A stretch of DNA of 64,000 nucleotides, from assembly GCA_965178125.1 (NCBI GenBank), contig OZ237758.1:558001-622000 (forward strand), read 5' to 3'. This DNA is from Bilabrum cf. latius (taxonomy: Eukaryota; Bigyra: Bicosoecida; Bigyra; Bicosoecida). A program made the translations under genes and the position numbers. Below the pieces are notes generated by a model. It was not told the DNA's origin. It saw only the letters and a program-made list of their open reading frames with translations, and did no database searches. This document shows positions 46,332 to 56,512 of this stretch, one piece after another (the stretch's first letter is position 1; each line of letters starts with the position of its first letter).

Positions 46332-48122
46332 TCAATGCAGTCGTGACATGTGCGTCTTGAGATTACCTGCCTCCCCGAAGCGCTTGCCGCACACCATGCA
46401 CTCGTGCTTGCGCTCCCCCAGATGCACGGTCCTGGTGTGCGTCTTGAGATGGCTTGCCAACCCGAAGCGCTTGTGACACACGCTGCACTCGTGCTTGCGC
46501 TCCCCAAAATGCACTGTGCTCATGTGCGTCTTGAGATGGCCTTTGTGCCCGAAGCGCTTATGACATACCATGCACTCGTGCTTGCGCTCCCCAAAATGCA
46601 CTGTGCTCATGTGCTTCTTGAGATCATCTGCCCGCCCAAAGCGCTTGTGACACACGCTGCACTCGTGCTTGCGCTCCCCCAGATGCACGGTCCTGATGTG
46701 ATTCTTGAGATTTTCTGCCCGCCCGAAGCGCTTGTGGCACACGCTGCACTCGTGCTTGCGCTCCCCAAGATGCACTGTGCTCATGTGCGTCTTGAGATGG
46801 CCTGCCACCCCGAAGCGCTTCCCGCACACGCTGCACTCGTGCTTGCGCTCCCCAAAATGCACCACAGTCATGTGCCTCTTGAGATTGCCTGCCAGCCCGA
46901 AGCGCTTGTGACACACGCTGCACTCGTGCTTGCGCTCCCCAAAATGTACTGTGCTCATGTGCTTCCTGAGATCATCTGACCACCCAAAGCGCCTGTGACA
47001 CACCATGCACTCGTGCTTGCGCTCTCCCAGATGCACGGTCCTCAGGTGCTTCTTTAGACTGCCTGCCTGCCCGAAGCGCTTGCCGCACTCGCTGCACTCG
47101 TGCTTGCGCTCCCCCAGATGCACTGTGCTCATGTGTGTCTTGAGATTTTCTGCCCGCCCGAAGCGCTTGTGACACACGCTGCACTCGTGCTTGCGCTCCC
47201 CAAAATGCACTGTGCTCATGTGCTTCTTGAGATCATCTGCCCGCCCAAAGCGCTTGTGACACACGCTGCACTCGTGATTGCGCTCCCCCAAATGCACTGT
47301 GCTCATGTGCGTCTTGAGATTTTCTGCCCGCCCGAAGCGCTTGTGACACACGCTGCACTCGTGCTTGCGCTCTCCTAGATGCACTGTGCTCATGTGCGTC
47401 TTGAGATGGCCTTTATGCCCGAAGCACTTGCCGCACACGCTGCACTCGTGCTTGCGCTCCCCCAGATGCACTGTGCTCATGTGCCTCTTTAGACTGCCTG
47501 CCAGCCCGAAGCGCTTGCCGCACACGCTACACTCGTGCTTGCGCTCCCCCAGATGCACCACTGTAACGTGCTTCCTCAAGCTGCTCATCCTGCTCAGCAC
47601 CTTCCCGCACACCTCACATCGATGCCCCTCCTTCTCCTCTTCCCCATCCCGACCGGCCTCCCCCCGCCGCCTCTTCAACGCCCCTCCAGCGCTGCTCACT
47701 GCTGAGCCATCGTCATCCTCATGGTTCCTGCCCCGCTTCTGGCCGATGGACGCAGGTGCGCAATCGGTAGCACCAGCACCTGCAGAGCTTGGCATGCTGA
47801 CCAGGCCCGCCATAGATGGTGATGATGATGACAATGAGCTGCCACCCCATGATGCGACGCCCACACCGCTGCTCCATGAAGCAGACGCCTCCCTGCCGGT
47901 GGGCTGCACCCCTGCTGCATTCGGCGCTACCCCCAGCTTCTCGCCGCCTTGCGGCACGCCGCTGTGGATCATGCTGGTGATACCAATCGATGATGACTAT
48001 GCACTGCCCAAGGGTCTTTCCTCATCGCTGTCATCGTCGCTGCTGCTGGATTCGCTCACAAGATCCACGTAGTCGGAATCGATGCTGGCAGGCTTCACGT
48101 CCATAGAGCCCGTCTGATCCAT
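46332..48122 (-). CDS. C2H2 zinc-finger protein with 15 tandem fingers
   Basis: ATG at 48122 to TGA at 46332-46334, 596 residues, one TAG at 47997 in the acidic N-terminus (RPLGSA-Q-SSSIG). Start choice: first ATG in this frame after an upstream non-ATG extension. The N-terminal 160 residues are Ser/Gly-rich with a KRRRGE basic patch (likely nuclear localisation). Fifteen fingers follow, the first divergent (CEVCGKVLSRMSSLRKHVTVVH), the others of the form C-x2-C-x12-H-x4-H at a strict 28-residue spacing, joined by H(L/F)GERKHEC linkers close to the classical TGEKP type. Variation is concentrated in the residues between FG and the helix (LAGS, HKGH, RAEN, RADD, QAGS, WSDD, VAGH, LASH, EAGN), the DNA-contacting positions. 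It is a DNA-binding protein, probably a transcription factor; the target is unknown. Confidence 0.92.
46335..47560 (-). repeat. 84-bp tandem repeat array encoding zinc fingers
   Basis: The unit of 84 bp (28 codons) is repeated about 14 times with very high identity, e.g. the plus-strand string CACTCGTGCTTGCGCTCCCC recurs in nearly every unit. The homogeneity, including silent sites, suggests unequal crossing-over or gene conversion within the array. Confidence 0.95.
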
Positions 48123-48394
48123 ATGCAGACACTTCGCAGTATGCAGCTCGCCAGGGAAATACGCGGGGACTGGTATGGCTATCAGACACAGATTGCAATC
48201 AGAAGTTCGCACGCGGCTGAGAGAAGGTTACCAGCAGGTCACGACCTCCAGGTGAATGACAACAAAAGCAGTGAATGCAAACCTTCCAAATGCTAACAGG
48301 CCACAAGAGCCAGAGTCTCAATTTGCGAGCAATCCGTTGAGAAAGACTTGCTGTCTTCGTCTTCGAAATTGGGAAACAAACGAAACGCTTCTCA
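48123..48394. other. 272-bp intergenic spacer
   Basis: It lies between the ZnF start codon and the 3' end of the next minus-strand gene. It should hold the ZnF promoter; nothing specific is recognised. Confidence 0.35.
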
Positions 48395-48994
48395 TCACAC
48401 GCGCGCCTACCATGCCAGCGACACAATCACCAACAATACCACTGCAACGTGCTGCACAAGCTCCCCGTCAACCCCTGTCACGTCGCACAGGGCCCCAATC
48501 CCACCCCTCACCGCCATCCTGCCGCCCCGCACCACCGCCCTCAAGGCCCCAAACAGCCCCGCGCCTGCCCCCCTCGCAGCACCCACCCCCACCAAGCCCT
48601 GCTGCCGCCCCAGCACCTGCTGCACAATGCCGCCCAGCACTCCACCTGCCGCTCCGCTCGACTCGGCCCGCATCCCCGCCAGTCTCCTCTGCGCCTGCAG
48701 CCGGGCCCATGTCCGCAGCAGGTTCGGCCGACCCGCCAGCGCGAGCTCTGGGTATGCGTCCAGCCGGAGTACCGGAAGCCCCGCGGCGATCCGCCACCAC
48801 AGGTCCCAGTCAGCGCTGCCGTCCTCTTGCCGCCCCTGCGGTAGCGCCTGCTCCTTCTCCTTCTCCTCCTCGCCCTCGAATGCCACAGCCCCTGCACTCG
48901 CCTCCATCCCAGCCCTACCAATGGGGTCACCACTGATACTTGAAGTGCTTGCTGCACTGCCCGCGTGCATCCCAGCGGCGGGGTTGAACCGCAT
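48395..48994 (-). CDS. Orphan protein with C-terminal hydrophobic anchor
   Basis: The minus frame from ATG 48994 ends at TGA 48395-48397 (199 residues) with a TAG at 48407 (VSLAW-Q-ARV-stop). The frame stays open further upstream to about 49190, where LVGLLDAKAPDEPGRAIDDA looks coding, so a 5' exon is likely; a polypyrimidine tract ending CTGCTCTAG at about 49187 is a possible acceptor. Visible features are WDLWWRIAAGLPVLRLDAYP, an Arg/Ala/Gly helix-rich middle and a terminal hydrophobic segment (VAVVLLVIVSLAW) typical of a tail-anchored membrane protein. I do not recognise the family. Confidence 0.5.
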
Positions 48995-49241
48995 CGACAC
49001 ACGCCTGAATGCATCATCAATGGCACGACCCGGTTCATCTGGAGCTTTAGCATCCAGCAAGCCGACAAGTCTCGGAGCATCGGCTGCTTCCCAGGACGGC
49101 GCTGCCAGCGGTTCTGGCGCTGGCGGTTGCTGTAACGCCGGGTCTGCTGGGGTGGGTGGGGCTGGGCCCAGGACAGGGTGCCAAGCTAGAGCAGCAGAAG
49201 CAGAAGCAGAAGCACAAAATACGGGAGCAAGGGTATTTGAG

Positions 49242-51848
49242 TCAGCTCTGGCCGCCGAGCAGGGCAGCCAGCCCGCCCGCTGCGTCCCCACCAGCACCGC
49301 GCTTGCCACCCTTCTTCTTTTTCTTCTTCTTGCGCTGTTGCTTCTTTAACGGGAGCGCATCTGCAGCTTCCTGTGCAGCTGCCTCATCACCGTCTCCTGT
49401 GCTGCCTCCACTGGCACGTGCAGCAGTGCCACCCCTGCCAGCCTGGGACAGCACGCCGCTGCCATGCAAAGCATCGAACAGCGTGTGGCCGGCCCCGGAG
49501 AACGAGGACGCACCCATCGCCGCCCTGGTAGCCGAGCCCCAGGCACCTCCTTGCACCACCCCTCCTGATTTGCTCGCTGTCCTCTTGGCCAAGCTCGACC
49601 ACAGGTTACCGGCAGCTGGCGGCACGAGCTCCGTTGGCTCCTCGCTCGCCAGCTTCGGCGATGCTAGCCCCAGCTTGCCTGGGTCCGCGTGTTCCGTCCT
49701 GCCCTATGACTACCCCGCTGATGCTTTAAGCGCCTTTTGCATCGCTTCTCGCTCCATTCGACGCCTCTCTGTGGCCTCACGCTCTGCTCGAGCAGCCCTC
49801 GCGGCCTCCTGCAGCTCCCGCCTGTGCGCCCGTAGCGTGCGATCGCGTTCCTGCCTCCGGGCCTAGAGACAGGAGCAGGCACTATAGTGCAGCATCCCCG
49901 GGCCATCTTTGCCCTGAGGGCGACGGGACGGCCCCTTGAGGATATCGCGGGTCACGATGCCTCGCATGTCCACCTCGGCGAGCGCGATCGTGCCCAGCGC
50001 GGGCCAGTGCGGCGGCAGCGCTCCAGACCTTGGCCCGCGCATCCCGACCCGAGCGATGGCATCGGCATCATTGGATGCCACAGCTCGTGCGTCGGCGGGA
50101 TCTAGTCTGGCTTGCCCGCAGTCAACTTCAAGGACAGAGCCGTGCACCACTGGTGGTAGGCACTGGTGCCAGCACACGTCCCGGCCCAGCTCCATTGATG
50201 CTGCCGCAGCCCTTGCCTCTGCTTGTACTCGCAGGAGGGCTGTGCATTCGGGCAGCAGCAAGCAAGGAGCGCCAGTCCACTCCTGGTAGAAGTACACATA
50301 ATCGCCATCGTCATCATCCCGGCGCCGCGAAGCAACTCCACCAGTATGGCCAGAAGAGGACTGCTTGGACTCAGTCACTGGCATCTGGCCTGCAGCTCCC
50401 GTACCGACACTGGCTGGAACATGGCTATGAGCTGGAAGAGGGAGCCCTGGGCCAGTCGGGAGACCCCCCCGAACCGGTAAGGGAGCCGACGCACCTGAGC
50501 CGCTCGCAGGGAGACCTGGGCATTGCGCTGCTTGCCCAGGGACGAAGATGGGCGCGTTCACGTCCAGCGAGAACCCTGCTCGCCCCTGTACAGAACCATC
50601 CGACGACATTATCCCGCCCTCAGTGGGTCCCGTGCCTGCGCGCGGTACGCCGACCCCTAGCGCAGGGGCGAGTACAGACGGCTGCGCGCCGCTGTCACCA
50701 CGAGCCCTGGGCAGCCCCACTGATGGCACATCTTCAACAGGGCCTGGCAGGGTCAGCTGCCGCATCCCTGGTGCTGCTGCTCCTGCAGATGCGCTGCGCG
50801 GAGAGTTGCTATTCGACGGCACGCTAGGAGAGTGGGCTTGCAGCCCAGGTGAAGCAATGGGCATCGCGTCGACGCCCGTGGCCACCAGGGCAGGCGTGCC
50901 CATCTCGCTGCCTGCCGCACTGCCAGTGTCAGTCGCCGTGTCACGTCCACGAGAAGCAGCGCTAGCTGCGATGGATCCATCCAAGGAAGCTGTGCCCGGT
51001 GGGCGCTCGGCCATGGACCTTGGGTCAGTCCTGAGTCCAGTCGCTGCCTGCGCTCCGAGCTGCATGCTCGCGTCGCTGGAACTAGCAGCCGCATTGATCT
51101 GGTCGAGCACTCGTTTGGGCAGCTGATTCAAGGGCCACCCGATGTCCGGATGCACCGTGTCTTCCTCGTTCTCTCCCGCACCACCTGTAGCCTTGATCGA
51201 TTCGGACGCATACACCCCACCCTCGCTCAACAGCAGCTGCCCCATTGCCCTCTTGGCTACCGTCGCCGCGTCCACCCACATCTGCGCGGCATTGCCCATG
51301 TCAAGCTGCTCCTGCACGATCTCAGACACAGCCTCTTGCTCAAATCGGGAGAGCTGGCGAAGACCTCGCTTGGCGCTCCTGCCCTTCAGAACGCTCAGTC
51401 CCCCGCCCACCCCCCAAGCGCCGCTGCTCGATGGCCCAGCGGTACCCGGCGTAGGCAAGGCAGCCAAGCCAGGGCTGGCATCACCGGCAGCTCCATCGCT
51501 TGCACCAGTAGCAGCACCGACCTTGCCCGAGCTGCTCGCACGCGCCAGCATCGGACCTGCCTGGATCGCGGCCCGGGCCGCTTCAGGCGCGGAGACCTGC
51601 CTCGTGAGGGTGGGCCCGGCGCCTGGCTGCTAAACCGCCCCGATGGTCCAATGCCTAGGGTCTGGGGTCGACCTGGCTGCTTCGATGGCGGCATTTGCGG
51701 CGCTACGCCGTTTCTCAACTTCCTGCCGGTGAGGCTCTGCCAGCCCGTCAAGCACTCGCTACAGGTGAGAATGCAGCCGCTGCCGGAAGGATAAGGATCC
51801 CTGCAGTGCGGTGCAATAGGCAGCGGCTGGGTCCTCGGTGCTAGGCAT
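49242..51848 (-). CDS. RNF10-like protein (C-terminal part; 5' end and RING domain not located)
   Basis: A minus-strand frame ends at TGA 49242-49244 and is open to beyond 51848 with TAG read as Gln (49704, 49710, 49863, 51630, 51759; more at 51957, 52071, 52077 if it extends). ATG 51848 is the provisional start (868 residues). The key block is DYVYFYQEWTGAPCLLLPEC, then PPHWPALGTIALAEVDM and a long Arg/Glu helix (RRQERDRTLRAHRRELQEAA). Together these match the conserved region after the RING finger in RNF10/Mag2-type ubiquitin ligases, where YFYQ, LHP and the charged helix recur. The rest is disordered, with a Lys-rich stretch (LKKQQRKKKKKKKGGK) near the C-terminus. No RING was seen upstream, so either it lies in an exon I could not assemble or the assignment is wrong. 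Confidence 0.55.
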
Positions 51849-52099
51849 CGCATCCCTTTCATCTGGCCATTGCAGGATCGATGAGGCATGGGTGGACTGG
51901 GAGGTCGTGCCAGATCCAATGCCCGTTGCCTCGGCGCTACCACCATCGACTGCAGACTAGGCAGATCCAATACCAGTTCCTGGAGCAAGGGCCTTTGAAG
52001 AAGATCCTGCTGCACCGGAGATGAGCTGTGTTTGATCGCTATCACATACAGGCACGATACTAGTAGGTAGCTATGGCTAGTGGAAGTGCACTCTCTCAA

Positions 52100-53180
52100 C
52101 GTGCACCGCTGATGCAGCCGATGCTACATATGCTCTGTGGCCATGGCCAGTTTTATGGGCCCGCTTGACTCGAAGAAGGACGAATGACGTTCGAGGGGGC
52201 AAGGCAGGGATGGCCGATCGCTCCACATCGACGTGCCGGGGTGCCCTGCCCCCCCTGCGGGGCAGAGCAAGTGCAGCGGTTCGGGGGTGCCTCTGGCACC
52301 CGCTCTAGGAGGCTCTGGCTCTGTTTCTCCCTCTGTCTCTGCCCCTGGCACTGCCTCCTTTTGCTGCTGCTCCGGCCCCGCCCTTGCTTCCCATTCCATG
52401 GTGCTGCATCACCACGTCACCAACCACCTGCTGCTCGCCGTCGTCCAGTCGATCCTTGGCTCGTCCCGCCTACACTGCCAGCTGGTAGGCTAGGCTACGA
52501 GATTGGAACGCAGATGAAGGGGGCTTGGGTACAGCCTGCCCAGAGTACATGGATATTGCCTGGCTGGGTACCGCCACAAGCGGTCGTAGCGTGGAAAGGA
52601 CGAGAGGAACCGCATGGATTGGGCACTTTCCGATGATCTCCGGATACTTAGCACTCAATGACGGCTAGCTATCACTCCCTATGAGATGCCTACACACAGC
52701 CATTATACCAAACTGCTGCCCGTGGGGTGCGATGCATGGATCTTCAGGAACGTCCAAATCGATGGGACAGTATATATCGTCCTCTTGGCTACGGCAGGCA
52801 GCGACTGCGTACTTCCAGCTCCACAAGCACGAATAAACACTTGTTGAATATACCAAACGAGAGCTGAGAAGCGTGTGCACGGCTGGGGGGATTGAAACCT
52901 GTTCAGAGCTCCCAGACGCTGCATCCATTCCAGACTTCGGACCTTTCCTGTAATTCCTTTGCCGTCCCCTGCCGCTCCTGTCTCGATCTACCTGCTAACT
53001 GCGCTATGATCTGTCCATCTTACTAATTACTGCGTTGTCAGCAGATATATTGACATGGTTTGTTGGATTCTGTCGCACTCGTCATCACATGTACCAACAC
53101 GTTTCAATACTCTCAAGAATCTGTATTAGGATGTTCGTCGGAACAAATCCATACTAACTACAGCACCGCAGTAGCTAAAC
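52100..53180. other. About 1.1 kb without an assignable gene
   Basis: This should contain 5' exons and promoter of the RNF10-like gene (minus) and the promoter of P5C reductase (plus). On the minus strand a frame starting ATG 52399 reads MEWEARAGPEQQQKEAVPGA and is open through TAG at 52124, and another frame at 52665-52928 contains YCPIDLDVPEDPC. Neither is recognisable as a domain. The right part (52,950-53,180) is AT-rich and promoter-like. Confidence 0.35.
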
Positions 53181-54293
53181 ATGCAACAAGGGGCAGCATC
53201 AGGATCTGGGTCAGATGGAAAAGGGGGAGCCGCTGCAGCGGGTCGTACCGCAACTCCTGTTAAGGCGCGATTCGGCTTCATTGGCATTGGCAAGATGGCA
53301 ACAGCAATCATCAAGGGTATGCTGGACAGCGGCATGTCGACTGCCGAAAACATCATCGGATCGGCACCCTCGGATCGGAACATGGGACCCTTGAAGGAAA
53401 TGGGCGTAAAGACTACCCACGACAACCTGGAAGTTGCACAGCGATCTACAGTGATTGTTCTTGCGGTAAAGCCGCAGCTTTTGTGGCCCGTTGTTGAGCA
53501 GATCCGGTCTCGCGTGACGCCCGGCCATCTAATTGTATCGGTCGTAGCGGGTGTATCTACGGAGCAGCTGGCGGCAGCATTTGGCAAGGGAACTCGTGTC
53601 GTGCGAGTCGTCCCGAACACTCCGTGCGCCATCCGCCACGGGACAACAGCGGTCACTGCCGGCTCAAACGCCACGCCCCAGGACACCGAGCTAGTGCGTT
53701 CTATTTTTGAGCAGATGGGCGTGGTCCGCGTCCTCCCCGAGAGGGTCATGGATGTGGTCACGGGCCTGGCTGGCTCCGGCCCGGCCTTTGTCTTCCTTTT
53801 CCTGGAGGCTCTGAGCGATGGGGCCGTGCAGGCGGGGCTGCCGAGAGACGTGGCACACGAGTTCGCAGCGTCCATGGTGCACGGCGCCGCGGCGCTCGCA
53901 AAGGAGACGAGGACCCACCCTGGGGTGCTCAAGGACGCCGTGTGTTCCCCCGGGGGAACAACCATCGCGGGGGTCAGGTCCCTCGAAGACGCTAGGTTCC
54001 GCGCGGCCGCCATGGGGGCGGTTACAACCGCCGCGGCCCGCTCCGAGGAGCTGAGGCTCAAGGGGCCCTCCCCTGCTGAGCTGGCAGCCAAGCTGGCGGC
54101 GTCCAGGGGAGGCGGAGGCGGTGCGACGGCGGTTACTGCGGCTGCGGCCGGGTTTGGCAAATAGGAGGGTTCGTTCGAGGGTTCCACCAAGGCGGTTGTT
54201 CCCTCTGGGGAGGCACCCGCGGCGGCAGCAGCTCGGGGCAGCCCGGTGGCAGGCGGCGAGGGCGGGAGCGGGGCTGGAGACGGAGGGAGATAA
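53181..54293 (+). CDS. P5CR: Pyrroline-5-carboxylate reductase
   Basis: ATG 53181 to TAA 54291-54293, 370 residues, with TAG at 54162. The enzyme makes L-proline from pyrroline-5-carboxylate with NAD(P)H, the last step of proline synthesis. The Rossmann motif FGFIGIGKMATAIIKGML lies near residue 31, followed by LAVKPQLLWPVVEQI and VVAGVSTEQLAAAF, and then VVRVVPNTPCAIRHGTTAV and GLAGSGPAFVFLFLEALSDG. The family signature HPGVLKDAVCSPGGTTIAG is near the C-terminus. The core ends by about residue 310. With TAG as Gln it carries 43 further Ala/Gly/Ser-rich residues to TAA; with TAG as a stop it would end at residue 327. The N-terminal 25 residues are Gly/Ala/Ser-rich and not an obvious targeting peptide. 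Confidence 0.95.
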
Positions 54294-54605
54294 GTGGGAA
54301 ACAAGCGAATGGTGAACCCGTGGTGCCGGTGATATGAAGCTGCCTTCTGTTAATACTAGGGGGGTAGGTCAGAATCGCTAGGTGGTGCTGGGAAGTTATT
54401 GAGGGTTGAATCGATGAAGTCTGCTGGTGACGCAAACAGCCCCTTCTAGTTGTGTCCCACTCCCCCTCTTGCTCCGGTAAGGTCTCAATTGAGCGGCATC
54501 GCAGCTCGGCCCTACCAGAGACAATCACAATTCCACAAGAGCTGCCAGTGGCACGGGTGCGACACCCCGCGAGAACCGCTCCACAGCTGCACCGCACTGC
54601 AGCGC
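54294..54605. other. 312-bp convergent intergenic region
   Basis: It lies between the P5CR TAA and the TGA of the MRH/EGF gene. It holds both 3' ends and no gene that I can support. Confidence 0.45.
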
Positions 54606-55650
54606 TCACGCCATCTGGCCCAGCTCGTTGAACCGCTTGTCCAGCCCCTCCATTGCGTTGGGATCCACGTGGAGGTTCCTCAGCCGGATGCCCATGTACA
54701 CCACGAGCCCAACAACTCCCACCAGGATCAGCATCATGATGACGAGCACGACACCCTCGGCGCTCATGCCGTTGCTCGCCGGCTTCACTTTCTTCTCGCA
54801 TCGTGACCCGTCGTGGCCGTCGTTGCAAAGGCACCTCGCTCCAGATGCGATGGTGTCATACGCGCAAATGCCGTGTCCGGAGCAGATGGACGTCGGCGCT
54901 CGCCCGGAGGCCACGTCAATGTCGGTGCACTCCGTGGGGCAGCCGTAGATGCTCTGGATGAACACGTCGTAGTGGCAGCTGTTGCTCTCCCAAACGGGTT
55001 CTTCCTGCCCGTCGAACGTGTTGTCTGGGTCAGGGGCGCATTCGAAGTGCAGAGAAAAGGACCTGTTCACGCGGGCGCCGTCCACGAACTAGCACCCGTC
55101 GTTGGAACCGCCCTCATACGACAAAACCACACCCCGACCGGGCACCTCAGGGTCTGCGACATGGAGATAAGCGAGAATAAGTTTAAACACTTGGTCCAAT
55201 TAGGCATTTGGTTTGCACCGAGGGCCACGTGCGACTCTTGGGTGCCTTTCTCATCGGCTCGGCTGAGCATGCAGAACGGCTGAGCATGCCCTCACTTGTG
55301 TAATTGAACTTCCATGGCTGTGAGTCTACCGATGCACCCAATGGCTAGCAATTGTCATGAGTCTATGTGGGCCTAGGCTGCATCTGGAATACCGGCGCTT
55401 CCGTAGTGCAAGTCTCTTCGCTTGCCCTTGGCGGAACATCCGTGTTGCCGCACACGTTAAAAACGTAACTGAAATCATGGTTAGGATCATTGGTCCCATT
55501 TCGAATGTCAACGACGCTATAGCTGCTCGCCGCGTCTCTGCTAAGCATGGAGAGGTCGAATGTCACCCCATTCTCTGACCAGGAGCAATCCTGGGCAAAA
55601 ACAACAAGACTGACCGAGCTCAAAACAAGCGTGGAAACTAGTGTGCGCAT
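54606..55650 (-). CDS. Type I membrane protein with MRH (mannose-6-phosphate-receptor homology) domain and EGF-like domain
   Basis: Exons (complement) 55296-55650 and 54606-55153, 300 residues, TGA stop. TAG at 55363, 55345 and 55089. The start MRTLVSTLVLSSVSLVVFAQ is a signal peptide. The luminal part has the MRH order: YVFNVCGN, then CQPLGA (Q from TAG), PGRGVVLSYEGGSNDGCQ (Q from TAG, rebuilt across a 142-bp intron), RSFSLHFECAPD and CHYDVFIQSIYGCPTEC. An EGF-like module follows (CSGHGICAYDTIASGARCLC, then DGHDGSRCE). One transmembrane helix (VVLVIMMLILVGVVGLVVYM) leads to a short cytosolic tail. MRH proteins bind mannose-type glycans in the ER/Golgi or act as sorting receptors. Adding an EGF module is unusual. 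Role inferred: lectin-like cargo receptor. Confidence 0.82.
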
Positions 55651-55806
55651 AACTCTGACTGCTGAGATTTCTACAGTATATTTCTAGCCACTTCTTGGAT
55701 CCTTCCGCGAGGATCTGGTTTGGTTGCAGTTTGTAACGTGCTAGAATTTGACAGCCGAATCCTGAGAGAAAACGGTGAGATTCACGAAGATCTAGACCCT
55801 GCAGCC
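55651..55806. promoter_or_regulatory. 156-bp divergent spacer between the MRH/EGF gene and H protein
   Basis: Divergent start codons flank it; likely shared promoter. TTCTACAGTATATTTC near 55670 is AT-rich but not a confident TATA box. Confidence 0.3.
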
Positions 55807-56512
55807 ATGATGCGCCAGCTCGGACGTGTCGCCCGACGTGTAAAGGTGCCGAGCTTCGCTGCTCCTGGCGCCTGCATGCACACAGCTCGGTTCATGTCTA
55901 CTGTTCACTATACCGAAGAGCACGAGTACGTCAAGGTGAGATTGCTGCCACACAGAAGCCAATAATTCAGCAGTCATAGCATATTATGCTTGGAAATATT
56001 GTGAGCAATTGTTGCAATTGTGAATTTTTGCTCAATGCGTCGTTTCGCAGGTGGATGGGGCCAAGGCTACCATCGGGATCACTGACTTTGCATAGAACCA
56101 GCTCGGTGACGTGGTGTTCGTCCAGCTACCAGAGGTCGGCGACTCATTTGATAAAGGGTGAGGTAGCCTTGATGCAGGCGTCACTGGTTTGCTTGGGCAG
56201 GTACCGAGGCACGTCAGCTGGGCTCGCAGTGACGGTGCACGTCAACGATTAACACGATTTTTCAAATATCTGAATTCCCGCAGGGATGTTATCGGAGCCG
56301 TTGAGTCTGTGAAGGCAGCTTCGGACGTGTACGCTCCCGTGAGCGGCACCGTGGTGGCAGCGAACGAGGATTTGGCCGAGAACCCGGGCCAGGTGAACGA
56401 GAGCCCCGAGGACAGCGCGTGGTTCTGCACCATCGAGTCGGATGAGGCCAAGCTTGCCGAGGAAACAGCAGAGATGATGAGCGCCGAGAAGTACAAGGAA
56501 TTCTGCGACTGA
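55807..56512 (+). CDS. GCSH: Glycine cleavage system H protein, mitochondrial
   Basis: Exons 55807-55935, 56051-56157 and 56284-56512, 154 residues, TGA stop. The start [14 protein letters not shown] is an arginine-rich mitochondrial presequence, with [10 protein letters not shown] opening the mature domain. The H protein carries the aminomethyl group on a lipoyl arm between the P, T and L proteins; the lipoyl lysine is Lys89 in [13 protein letters not shown]. Exon 2 reads [24 protein letters not shown] with the TAG at 56093 (residue 58). Family members have Gln there (ITDYAQ...LGDVV), so this single site identifies the TAG amino acid. Introns are 115 and 126 bp with GTGAG donors. The C-terminal EKYKEFCD matches the family's Y-x2-F/L-C-x end. 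Confidence 0.96.

Noticed and set aside
46335-47560. Regular 84-bp repeats as a CRISPR array or satellite.
   Set aside because: The repeats encode C2H2 fingers in one open frame with invariant Cys and His; there are no spacers.
52665-52928. RING or B-box domain for the RNF10-like gene from YCPIDLDVPEDPC on the minus strand.
   Set aside because: The Cys/His spacing does not fit a RING finger and the frame is not connected to the downstream gene by a clear splice.
56158-56283. ORF 56189-56512 as a separate gene.
   Set aside because: It is exon 3 of the H protein read back into the intron; the splice restores [16 protein letters not shown].
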